64,000 nucleotides of DNA from Methylotenera oryzisoli (GTDB lineage Bacteria; Pseudomonadota; Gammaproteobacteria; Burkholderiales; Methylophilaceae). Shown in pieces: positions 20,322 through 28,291 of this stretch. The stretch spans positions 62,001 to 126,000 of the forward strand of contig CAMCVF010000002.1 in NCBI GenBank assembly GCA_945881735.1, in the 5' to 3' direction. Position 1 is the first letter of the stretch, and each line of letters starts with the position of its first letter. The notes under the pieces were generated by a model, which was given only the letters and a program-made list of their open reading frames with translations, did no database searches and was not told where the DNA came from. The position numbers were made by a program, and so were the translations under genes.

Positions 20322-21406
20322 TAAAAGTTGAAAACCTATCGAAAAAATACGGCGACTTAGTCGTATTAAAAGACATCAGCACTGAAATTAAAAAAGGTGA
20401 AGTAGTTTCTATTATCGGCCCCTCAGGAACAGGAAAAAGCACCTTCTTAAGATGTCTTAATCTGCTTGACCAGCCTAGCGCTGGCTCGATTAGCATTAAT
20501 GAAGAAAACGTCTTAAATAAAAAAACGGACGTGGCTAAGATACGTCAGAAAATGAATATGGTCTTTCAATCATTTAATTTATTTTCTCATTTGTCTGTCC
20601 TACAAAATCTAACCTTAGCACCAATAAAGCTAAAAGGACTCTCTGCAGAAGATGCCGAAAAAAAATCGATGGATTTACTGAGGCTAGTGGGTCTAGCTGA
20701 AAAAGCGCATAACTACCCAGACGAACTTTCTGGCGGCCAGAAGCAAAGGATTGCAATTGCTAGATGCCTCGCAATGGAGCCAGAAATCATTCTGTTCGAC
20801 GAACCAACTTCTGCACTAGACCCTACTATGGTCAGCGAAGTATTATCTGTGATTCGCCGATTAGCCAAAGAAGGTATGACAATGGTGATTGTGACCCATG
20901 AAATGGCTTTTGCTCGTGATGTTTCAAACCGCGTATTTTATATGGATCAAGGCCTCATCTATGAGGAAGGTTCGCCAGAACAGATTTTTGATACTCCACA
21001 AAAAGAACGAACTAAGGCGTTCGTTAATCGAATAAGGAATTTAATTTTCAACATCAACTCCCAAGACTTTGATCTGTACGGGATTAATGCTGAAGTTGAA
21101 TCATTCTGCGAGAAGCAGTTCTTAACCAAAAAATTAAGAGATCACTTACTATTACTCATTGAAGAACTGCTGATCATTTATAAGCCTTTTTTAAATGATT
21201 TAGCCATTCAACTTACCATCGCTTACTCTGAAAAAAATGAAGCCTTAGAATTGATTTCAGAAAGTGACGGAGATAAATTCAATCCACTAGAGAGTGAAAA
21301 ACTACCAGATGACATTGGACTCAATCTAATCAAGAATTTTTCATCTAAGATTCATTACGCTTGGGAAAATAATAAGAATACTTTTACCATCAGTATCAAA
21401 AAATAA
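20318..21406 (+). CDS. polar-amino-acid-type ABC ATPase with C-terminal degenerate RsbW-like domain
   Basis: Residues 1-240 are a GlnQ/HisP-type ATPase with Walker A GPSGTGKS (34-41), signature LSGGQ (137-141), Walker B ILFDE (158-162) and the switch His in VTHEMAF. The usual family length is about 240 residues; this protein continues to 362. The extra part resembles HATPase_c_2 anti-sigma kinases: [11 protein letters not shown] at the N-box, [10 protein letters not shown] at G1 and IGLNLIKNF at G2. The N-box Asn needed for magnesium and ATP is replaced, and the G1 and G2 glycines are mostly lost. The tail is therefore probably a binding rather than kinase domain, possibly for a STAS protein. 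ATG overlaps the permease stop. Confidence 0.88.
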   Translation: MIKVENLSKKYGDLVVLKDISTEIKKGEVVSIIGPSGTGKSTFLRCLNLLDQPSAGSISINEENVLNKKTDVAKIRQKMNMVFQSFNLFSHLSVLQNLTLAPIKLKGLSAEDAEKKSMDLLRLVGLAEKAHNYPDELSGGQKQRIAIARCLAMEPEIILFDEPTSALDPTMVSEVLSVIRRLAKEGMTMVIVTHEMAFARDVSNRVFYMDQGLIYEEGSPEQIFDTPQKERTKAFVNRIRNLIFNINSQDFDLYGINAEVESFCEKQFLTKKLRDHLLLLIEELLIIYKPFLNDLAIQLTIAYSEKNEALELISESDGDKFNPLESEKLPDDIGLNLIKNFSSKIHYAWENNKNTFTISIKK

Positions 21407-21489
21407 TGCATGACTTGTCATTAACAACAAAAAAGTTGCTCTTGGAAACTGATATTAAAAATTAATTTGGAATGCTAAATTAAGCAATA

Positions 21490-22380
21490 TCAGGATTGGG
21501 ACGATGCAATAATGTTTACCTCAGCGCCCATAAATGCATCTTGAATCGTTAGTGACAGGCGATCAATTCTTCTCTGAATTTCACCCATCTTCAGTTCAGA
21601 ATCAAATCCTAAAAAAACCTCAATATAAATATCACTGCCAGATCGCCTGGTCCGAATTTTATGCACACTCTCGTAATCATTAAAATGATCCACTAGTTTT
21701 CTCATAATAATCAACTGAGATGCTTCTTCCAATGAAGCATCCAGTAACTCATGTACAGATGAAGTGCTGACCTCCCAAGCTCCATGCAAAAGGAAACAAA
21801 CGCCAACTAAGGAAGCTAATGGATCTAGATAGAGGCTCCAATGATAACGGCCAAACACGATAGCCAATATCAGTACCGAAGCCATCATCAAATCAAACCA
21901 AGCTTTAGAAAACCAAAGCCTTGATTGCGATGCCAAAATAGCTGAACTTTGAATCTTCAACAGATCACGATTATGGAACCACATCTTAAAACCAAAAAAA
22001 GACGAACAAGAAAAAATAATAATTCCTGGAAGCGTCCCATGTGCTTTTTCTGGATGTTGAAAGTGCCCTATAGCTTGAAATAGAATAAACATTGCACTTG
22101 CCAACATTAATAAGCCAATGCCGATGCTTACAAGGTTCTCAAGTTTTCCAATGCCATATGCAAATCTTTCATTCGGATTACGATTTACAAGGCGAACTGT
22201 AATTAAGGCGGCTAGTACTGAAACAAAATCTGCTCCTTCTTTAAAAAAATCACTCAGAATTGTCAGTGAATTTGAAAAAAAGGCCGCGCCTCCCGTTAAT
22301 AACAGATCAATAAGGCAGATCAAAGCCGCGACTCTAAGGCCTTGCTCTTTACTGGTAGGATTAGTTGGCGGGGAAATCAT
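21490..22380 (-). CDS. cation diffusion facilitator-like transporter with substituted metal ligands
   Basis: This 296-residue protein has six predicted membrane helices and a C-terminal cytoplasmic domain ending near ANIIASSQS (EVNIIASSQS), as in CDF proteins. The conserved ERFAYGIGKLENL segment after helix 2 is clear. In helix 2 the metal-site positions are Lys47 and Asp51 (KEGAD). In helix 5 they are Lys159 and Asp163 (KAWFD). In YiiP the equivalent residues are Asp45, Asp49, His153 and Asp157. Both first ligands are thus Lys, so zinc or iron transport by the usual site is doubtful. The gene converges on the ABC operon, with about 80 bases between them. Confidence 0.82.
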   Translation of the reverse strand: MISPPTNPTSKEQGLRVAALICLIDLLLTGGAAFFSNSLTILSDFFKEGADFVSVLAALITVRLVNRNPNERFAYGIGKLENLVSIGIGLLMLASAMFILFQAIGHFQHPEKAHGTLPGIIIFSCSSFFGFKMWFHNRDLLKIQSSAILASQSRLWFSKAWFDLMMASVLILAIVFGRYHWSLYLDPLASLVGVCFLLHGAWEVSTSSVHELLDASLEEASQLIIMRKLVDHFNDYESVHKIRTRRSGSDIYIEVFLGFDSELKMGEIQRRIDRLSLTIQDAFMGAEVNIIASSQS

Positions 22381-22517
22381 TTTAATTAAGTAATCTAGAG
22401 TAAGCGAGAGATGTCATATATATTTATTATTTTTAAATAAAGATTACTGATGCAATTAAGTTAATATCCTCAAATTATCTTACATTTTTACTTATTGGTC
22501 ATTAATTTCTAAAAATC

Positions 22518-22804
22518 ATGTCTAGGACTAACCGCGCAAACTTTCGAAAAAATTATTTCTTTTACATGGGCCTGGATAAGCCTGCTCATTTTCATTGGGA
22601 TTATCTCGCTCAACACCATCTGGTCAATGCACCTTGCCTATGTCTAGGCAGCCAAAAAAATATCACTTTTTAGTTACTGGAACAAGAGATGCTATTAGCA
22701 AATGTTGACTTCAAAACCCGAGTGCGGAAATGGAAAAATATTTTACTAAGAGGGAAGACAGCGTGGATAAAACCAAATACTTTGCAAAATCTGAGTACGA
22801 GTAA
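22518..22804 (+). pseudogene. decayed copy of the four-helix-bundle sensor gene found intact at 31713-32396
   Basis: Translated pieces match the intact protein: IISFTWAWISLLIFIGIIS (frame of 22549) against IISFAWTWIGMLIFIGIMS, then LLANVDFKTRVRKWKNILLRG (frame of 22689) against LLAKVHFKTQVQEWKNILLRG, then REDSVDKTKYF in a third frame. This needs at least three frameshifts and two in-frame stops (TAG 22645-22647, TAA 22802-22804). The 3' half is gone and the acyltransferase gene begins 70 bases later. It shows duplication or separate acquisition of this sensor and decay of one copy. Confidence 0.8.
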
Positions 22805-22873
22805 ATTTGGCTTTAATGATTTAATTTCTAAAAGTGCAAGATTCACCAACTTATACTTCACATTCTGTAAAAT

Positions 22874-24079
22874 ATGAATCATCAAAGGCTTATTCCATTG
22901 GAGGCCATGCGTGGATTGGCGGCAATCATCGTGCTGGTTCACCATGTCCTTTTAGGTTTCGCACCTTATATATCCGGTTTATTACCTCAAGCCAGGAACA
23001 CCAGGAGCTTTGTTGGGGAGTGGTATTTCTTTCTATTTAATGGCACGTCTTCAGTCACATTCTTTTTCACATTATCTGGCTTCGTTTTATGCTGGTCATA
23101 TTTCAATTCTGGAGATAAGAGTCATTTATTGAAAGCTTTTTTTAAAAGATGGCCGCGCCTAGCGGGATTAGTGCTCATCACATCTCTATCAAGTTATTTG
23201 ATTTTTCAGTTAGGATTTTATTATTACGAACCGGCATCTGTAATTAGCAACAGTACCTGGCTATTCAATTTTGGATGCCCAACCCCATATTGTGCCGATG
23301 GATGGGCGACTAGATTTGAACCAAGCCTTCTGGATGCTTTTACGCAAGGACTAACAACTTTTTTTACTGGAAATTCCACCTACAACACAAACTTATGGAC
23401 AATGAAACTTGAATTTATAGGAAGTATTGCCGTTTTTCTTATTGCAGCATTTATTTCACAAATACTTTCATTTAACTATCTCATTACCGCATCAATTATT
23501 TTTTTAATTTGGGCACTAAGCATTAACCCTTATCTTGTTCCTTTTATTGCAGGTATATTTTTATCAGCCATCGTTGCTAAGTATAAAACCAAAATAAGAC
23601 TCCACTTTGCCCTATCACTGATGATTATTGGAGTATACCTTCTCAGTTACTTAATACCTGAAAAAGACTTCGCTTGGGTTGGGCTCATACAATACCCAAC
23701 TCTGATTGCCGATAATATTCGTATCATCATCAATACAATAGCTTCAGTGTTAATCATTCTTTCAATCATGACAAACGACCTTATATTTAATAAGATCAAT
23801 GGGGAGTTTTTTTCCTTTTTAGGAAAATTAAGCTTCCCTCTATATTTGGTTCATACCTTAGTCATTTGTTCTATATCCAGCTTCAGCTTCATTACTATGC
23901 ATCGCTATGGATATACAGATGAACTAATTTTTATCACTACCTTTTTAATTACGCTGTCATCTTCAATTATTATTTCGTTACCACTCATTTGTATGGATAA
24001 TTTTTGGTTAAAAAAAATCAATCACATTGCTAGCATCGTATTCAAAAAAAACAAATCATTAACACTTCATAATCTGTAA
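22874..24079 (+). CDS. acyltransferase family 3 membrane protein
   Basis: This 401-residue integral membrane acyltransferase has about ten hydrophobic helices. The N-terminal family motif is LEAMRGLAAIIVLVHHVLLGF with the conserved Arg and His. A later motif is SFLGKLSFPLYLVHTLV near residue 320. Family members O-acetylate or otherwise acylate surface sugars such as O-antigen, exopolysaccharide or peptidoglycan. The acceptor here cannot be told. No convincing Shine-Dalgarno sequence precedes the ATG, which follows the remnant of a sensor gene. It stands alone on the plus strand. Confidence 0.85.
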   Translation: MNHQRLIPLEAMRGLAAIIVLVHHVLLGFAPYISGLLPQARNTRSFVGEWYFFLFNGTSSVTFFFTLSGFVLCWSYFNSGDKSHLLKAFFKRWPRLAGLVLITSLSSYLIFQLGFYYYEPASVISNSTWLFNFGCPTPYCADGWATRFEPSLLDAFTQGLTTFFTGNSTYNTNLWTMKLEFIGSIAVFLIAAFISQILSFNYLITASIIFLIWALSINPYLVPFIAGIFLSAIVAKYKTKIRLHFALSLMIIGVYLLSYLIPEKDFAWVGLIQYPTLIADNIRIIINTIASVLIILSIMTNDLIFNKINGEFFSFLGKLSFPLYLVHTLVICSISSFSFITMHRYGYTDELIFITTFLITLSSSIIISLPLICMDNFWLKKINHIASIVFKKNKSLTLHNL

Positions 24080-24331
24080 GCTACATTATAGGATAGGTGA
24101 TTGTTAGCAATTTAATAAGCTCCAATCAAAATAATAAGTGCGCTAAAGTAGCCTTTGAATTTCGGTGATTTCGACCATAAACAAACATTGAGTTTAGTTG
24201 CTACCGGCCCATAATTGATATTCGAAACACATACGATAGATTAGATAAAACTCAGGCAAACGTGGTAAGTAATTTGGAAGTTTATTAAGCGTATACAAGG
24301 AACTACACGCCAGAACAGCATTATTTTGGAT

Positions 24332-25192
24332 TCAGCCTAGCTCGAAACTGGTAATGCCGTAACTCCGGGCCAGCGCCAGATCCGGCGCAATGCCGGTGTA
24401 CATGCGGGCAGTCTCGAACACTCGGCGCATGCCACATGCTTCGGCCAGCTCAACGGCGGCGCGATTGCACTCTGGCACGTCTAGGAAAAGTGGCGCCTCG
24501 CTTTCGATACCCACACATAGCGCGTCGAGTAGCGTTGCAGCAAGTACTGGACTGTCGGCAAACAGAGGACCAATCTTGTGGCCACTGCGGCAACTGCGCC
24601 GCACACCGTAACCAAGCAAACTTTCTGAGTCTATAAGGCCAAGAGCAACCGTTTTCGGCTGGCTGATCCAAGACTGCAAGAAATCGCACCGACTGGCCGG
24701 AAAGAAGCTTTGGTCGTAGGTCGCAAGTGTATCGAAGGGTAGCTCCAGTAGCGATACCAGTCGGCAATCCCCTTGCAAGTTTTTGGGCTTGGCGGCTGCC
24801 CCACCACGACCCTGATAGCGAATGTTGCGGTGTGCTAGTACAAAGCCGCTGCGGCTGTAGTTTTCCTGCTGTGCCAGCACACCATCAAGCCCGATTGTGC
24901 GAGAACCTAAGCGAGCCATTCCTGCCTCCCAGATTCTCCACCCGTAACCTTGTCCACGACAATCTGGTCGAACAATATAGAAACCAATGAAGCCAAATAA
25001 ATCGTCATACCTGAGAGCCGATATCACCGCTACAGGTTCATTGTCCAACAAGCCAACTAACATTCCATCTGGGTCAACGCTACGGAAAGGCACTGCGTCA
25101 AATAAACCAGGGTTCCATCCTTCAGACGCTGCCCAGTCTAGCGCTAGGTCGAATTCGAACAGGGTCATTGTGCGAATGGTGAAGTCTTTCAT
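24332..25192 (-). CDS. GNAT family N-acetyltransferase, GC-rich foreign gene
   Basis: This 286-residue protein has an N-terminal GNAT domain with the acetyl-CoA loop RPDCRGQGYGWRIWEAG (about residues 76-92), followed by a second domain ending in a YGITSFELG tail, as in the Acetyltransf_18-type proteins. The substrate is not known. Base use differs sharply from its surroundings: the gene is visibly GC-rich with many CGC, GCC and CTG codons, while both flanks are strongly A/T-rich. This points to transfer from a high-GC donor. The upstream 250 bases to 24080 hold nothing I can recognise. Confidence 0.85.
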   Translation of the reverse strand: MKDFTIRTMTLFEFDLALDWAASEGWNPGLFDAVPFRSVDPDGMLVGLLDNEPVAVISALRYDDLFGFIGFYIVRPDCRGQGYGWRIWEAGMARLGSRTIGLDGVLAQQENYSRSGFVLAHRNIRYQGRGGAAAKPKNLQGDCRLVSLLELPFDTLATYDQSFFPASRCDFLQSWISQPKTVALGLIDSESLLGYGVRRSCRSGHKIGPLFADSPVLAATLLDALCVGIESEAPLFLDVPECNRAAVELAEACGMRRVFETARMYTGIAPDLALARSYGITSFELG

Positions 25193-25316
25193 TGTTGTAT
25201 GTTTAACCTAATGATTAAATTTTAGTCAATTCAAATCCAAAGCAATTTTAATCCAAAAATAGATTCATACTATCTGCTTTATTTATTACAAGGTAACTGA
25301 TGCATAAAGCTTACAC

Positions 25317-25772
25317 TTACGAACCTTGCGTTTTTGGTTCTAAAATTGTTTGCCCGTGTTTTGCGGCCAGTTCAATAAGTTTTTCTCGGTCCAGGCTGTC
25401 CCATGAAATACCTTGAGCAAAATCCACAAACATCTTTGAGGCGTTCCCACGTGAAGTAACGGCAATTAATGTAGCACCGCCTTTGCCAAAGCGGAACCAG
25501 TGCGTGGATCCAGCTGGAACATGAACTAAAGTACCAGGTAATGCGACAGTTTCTATATCATCTATACCACAGTGTAACTCACCACGAATGACAAAAAAAG
25601 ATTCGTCCCATGGATGAAAGTGAGGTCCTGGACCCTTGCCCTCAGGTCCTGCTAAGTGGAATATTTCATAGTCGCCAGTATCAGCTTCTGATGCGAGAAC
25701 AGTAATTGAAAAGCCACCTACATCCAGTGGCTTATTACGTTTACTTTCCGGAACGACTAGTGGTCTAGGCAT
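25317..25772 (-). CDS. cupin-domain protein
   Basis: This is a 151-residue small beta-barrel protein. Cupin motif 1 is GPHFHPWDESFFVIRGELH, supplying two His, a Glu and a later His as metal ligands. Motif 2 is PAGSTHWFRFG with a further His. Such proteins range from metal-dependent enzymes to sugar or ligand binders; no more specific role can be deduced. It is a single gene on the minus strand between the GNAT gene and a small secreted protein gene. Confidence 0.8.
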   Translation of the reverse strand: MPRPLVVPESKRNKPLDVGGFSITVLASEADTGDYEIFHLAGPEGKGPGPHFHPWDESFFVIRGELHCGIDDIETVALPGTLVHVPAGSTHWFRFGKGGATLIAVTSRGNASKMFVDFAQGISWDSLDREKLIELAAKHGQTILEPKTQGS

Positions 25773-25881
25773 GCTTTTATTCCTAAGAGCTTTAACGACA
25801 TTGAAGTTTTAATATTCAAGATAGTTTAAATTATTTATAACTTTATAATAGAATCCACAGTTTTATTTTTGCTTTTCTGGT

Positions 25882-26310
25882 TTAAGGATTATTTTTCAAC
25901 AGTGTTCCCCAGCCCTCAATCCAATCATTACTGTTAGGATTAACGTTTGGGACTCGAATCTGCGTATCATTTGGTAGCCAAAATTCGCTCGATTGGCGGG
26001 TGCCCTTAGCATGGCACTCAGTTTTTTGTTCGCATATTTCATCCTTGCACCCAGACTGCAAAGCTTCTCCATAAACCTTTTGTATGCTAAAGCCTGAACA
26101 TGACTGATTGGCTGAACATTTACTGATGCACTCTAGAATAGAAGTATTTGACCACGTGCCATCTGGCAGTGCAAATTCGTTAGGAATTAATTTTCCTGGC
26201 ATCCAAATATAGCGAGCGTCCACTGCTGCAATTTTTTCTTGCGCCACACTTGTAATGGCATTTCCAATTAAGGTTAAAAAAATTGCTAAAATGAATACTG
26301 TTTTACGCAT
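25882..26310 (-). CDS. secreted cysteine-rich hypothetical protein (possible PAN/apple-like)
   Basis: I do not recognise the family with certainty. A clear signal peptide covers about residues 1-23 (cleavage after SVAQ). The mature part of about 119 residues has eight Cys, including CISKCSANQSCSGFSI, a spacing seen in PAN/apple-type modules, and the cluster CKDEICEQKTEC. Disulfides in the periplasm or outside the cell are likely. It lies downstream of the Rap1a-like gene on the same strand. No enzymatic residues were identified. Confidence 0.6.
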   Translation of the reverse strand: MRKTVFILAIFLTLIGNAITSVAQEKIAAVDARYIWMPGKLIPNEFALPDGTWSNTSILECISKCSANQSCSGFSIQKVYGEALQSGCKDEICEQKTECHAKGTRQSSEFWLPNDTQIRVPNVNPNSNDWIEGWGTLLKNNP

Positions 26311-26419
26311 TTAGTTTCTCCCGAAAGATTGAATTAATTAGGTTATTGATGATTGTCGTTTTGAAGAAACTATCATTCTGTTCTTACCAACGTGGTCACG
26401 CATACTCTCCAGTATAAAA

Positions 26420-26530
26420 CTACAGGTAAGCATTTACAGTTTCTTCAAAACAACTCAAATGCGGGTCAACATTTTTGCAGCCTGCCGCATTTAAGTAGCA
26501 ACAGTTTTTTAGATTAAGATTCATCCACAT
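26420..26530 (-). CDS. possible small Cys-containing peptide (36 residues)
   Basis: A 36-codon frame starts with ATG 17 bases after the stop of the Rap1a-like gene, with AGAGG about seven bases before the start. The peptide has four Cys (NCCYLNAAGC and LSCF) and no signal peptide. The good ribosome site and close spacing argue for translation, but short size and lack of recognised relatives keep it uncertain. Confidence 0.35.
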   Translation of the reverse strand: MWMNLNLKNCCYLNAAGCKNVDPHLSCFEETVNAYL

Positions 26531-26547
26531 TTTATTACCTCTCATTT

Positions 26548-26916
26548 TCATTTAAATGCACAAGGCCACTCTTTGAAAAGTGCATCGTAAACATTTGATG
26601 CAAAAGATGCATGACGTTTAGATGGATTATTTCTAACAAAGCTATTAATTGCTTTTAATCTTTCTTCAATCGTTACATTTGACGGGATACATATCTTTTT
26701 ATCGTAACTGGCATTATCTTCAACCCCTAAAATAATCCCTAAGCATAATCCTCGATTAAAACTACTGTGATTGTTAGTTTGATAAGAATATAAACACTCT
26801 TTGTTTAAGGCTTGCGTACTTAAGTCGAGTCCGTCCAATCTAACCTGCTGGGCAATAGCCGAACTTATCACTGAAAATTGCAAACAAATGAGGGCAAACG
26901 ATTTAATGAATTTCAT
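26548..26916 (-). CDS. Rap1a/Tai-family immunity-like periplasmic protein
   Basis: Residues 1-22 from the ATG at 26916 form a signal peptide (ending ISSAIAQQ). The frame stays open upstream to 26976, but that extension would bury the signal. The mature domain has the Rap1a/Tai pattern: a Cys in LCLGIILGVEDN, then KICIPSNVTIEERLKAINSFV, RNNPSKRHASFASNVYDAL and the terminal WPC. Family members such as Rap1a bind and block type VI secretion peptidoglycan amidase effectors. No such effector lies beside it, so it may be an orphan immunity protein or have another role. Confidence 0.75.
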   Translation of the reverse strand: MKFIKSFALICLQFSVISSAIAQQVRLDGLDLSTQALNKECLYSYQTNNHSSFNRGLCLGIILGVEDNASYDKKICIPSNVTIEERLKAINSFVRNNPSKRHASFASNVYDALFKEWPCAFK

Positions 26917-27049
26917 GATAGATAAAGACACATAGAATAGCTGACATTGATAATTATTTCGCAGATAAAAAACCAAACTTAGCTCACTCAGTTAAGTTAA
27001 GTTTGGTTGGATTAAAATAGTCTTACGCCATTCTAAAATGAATTACACC

Positions 27050-27343
27050 TCAACGATCTTGCAAGTGATCAAATTCAAAATAGCTGGCTTGTGGCTCTAC
27101 ATGAAAACCGCCTTTAATTTGCGAACGAATGGTAAGCAACAAAACACCATCTAAAAAATTTTGCCAAGTTTGTTTTGAATCGTGTATTGCAATAATAGAC
27201 CAACCGCCAGGAGATGGGCCAGCTGCATGATAAAGCTGACCCTCAGGAAGGCTTGCACCACCATGAGGTTGCACTACTACAATTTAGGCATTGTATTGAG
27301 CCTTGGTGCCACCTGGGTAAAAGTGAATAATACCGTATGCCAT
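27050..27343 (-). pseudogene. small dimeric alpha/beta-barrel-like protein gene broken by one stop codon
   Basis: The frame starts with ATG at 27343 (MAYGIIHFYPGGTKAQYNA), meets TAA at 27284-27286 after 19 codons, and then continues uninterrupted in the same frame as IVVVQPHGGASLPEGQ and onward to 27050. The joined 97-residue product resembles small proteins starting MAYG(I/V)IHFFPGGT whose fold appears to be of the ABM/ferredoxin-like type. A single substitution explains the break. Reinitiation at the GTG at 27274 could still make a 74-residue remainder. Sequencing error is the alternative explanation. Confidence 0.72.
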
Positions 27344-27460
27344 GTTTAACTCCTCTTACTGATTAGCCTAATTTATATTTTAATCTTAGGCTGATGAAAT
27401 TGGAGAAATCCAGTCTGCTCAAATAGAAAATATATCCAACAGCTGTGGTTATTAAAAAAA

Positions 27461-28249
27461 TTATTTTTTAACAATAGCCGCAATTCCACCCGTGTAATAA
27501 GGGGCTGAAAAGAGAACTTTCTTAGAGCGATCTTCAGTAATCGTGATGCAGGCGCCAATCATATCAACTTTGCCAGCAGCAAGCGCTGGGATCATAGATC
27601 CGAATTCCATATTCACGATTTCGAGTTTCTTATTTAGTTTTTTGGCAACTAATGAAGCAATCTCAATGTCAATTCCGACTACTTTTTGAGACCCATCCAC
27701 GAATGAGAAAGGCTCGGTGATAGCCGAGGTGCCAAATCTTAAGACTCCATCATTACCCGTTTCTATAACAGGCATTGATTTAGGCGGTCCTACTGCTGGC
27801 AGCCAGCGTTCAATCATTAGGCCGTAATCGCCGCTTGCTTTGAGATCTTGAACTACCATATCAATGGCATTTTTAAGGGCTTCATCCTCTAAACGCACTG
27901 CGAAGCCGTAATCATCATGCGTAAGCATCTCTGGAAGTACAGTTAAGCCAGGATTCTTGGCAGCAATGTTTTTTAAGATTGGCTCATCATATGCCGCCGC
28001 ATCGATTTTGCCCTGTTTGACTGCGATAGCAGAATCAAGAACTGTGTTGTAATATTGAAATTTAGCATCAGAAAACTTGGATAAAACAAGCTTATCTGCG
28101 ACGCTTCCTGTAGGCACGCCGAATTCTTTTCCACTTAGTTGACTTAATTCAGTGATTTTTTCTTTTTGTTGGCTGTTACATCCAGCTAATAATACTGTTA
28201 TCAAAAAAGCTGTTCCGATTAAAGGCAGAGTACGCCATATTTTTGTCAT
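27461..28249 (-). CDS. amino-acid-type ABC substrate-binding lipoprotein with permuted lobe order
   Basis: The lipoprotein signal has lipobox LAGC with Cys24. The mature 239 residues begin with what is normally the second lobe (SGKEFGVPTGS through GDYGLMIERW, about 36-150) and end with what is normally the first lobe (VLRFGTSAITEPFSF through ITEDRSKKVLFSAPYY, about 166-262). It is therefore one lobe 2-lobe 1 unit, the same arrangement as each half of the transporter protein at 18030-20321, and it could feed that permease. It lies 42 bases downstream of the GPP34 gene in a STAS-GPP34-binding protein operon. No permease is adjacent. Confidence 0.82.
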   Translation of the reverse strand: MTKIWRTLPLIGTAFLITVLLAGCNSQQKEKITELSQLSGKEFGVPTGSVADKLVLSKFSDAKFQYYNTVLDSAIAVKQGKIDAAAYDEPILKNIAAKNPGLTVLPEMLTHDDYGFAVRLEDEALKNAIDMVVQDLKASGDYGLMIERWLPAVGPPKSMPVIETGNDGVLRFGTSAITEPFSFVDGSQKVVGIDIEIASLVAKKLNKKLEIVNMEFGSMIPALAAGKVDMIGACITITEDRSKKVLFSAPYYTGGIAAIVKK

Positions 28250-28291
28250 TGTTAATCTTCCTTATAGTGGTGATGGTGATTGATAGATAGG

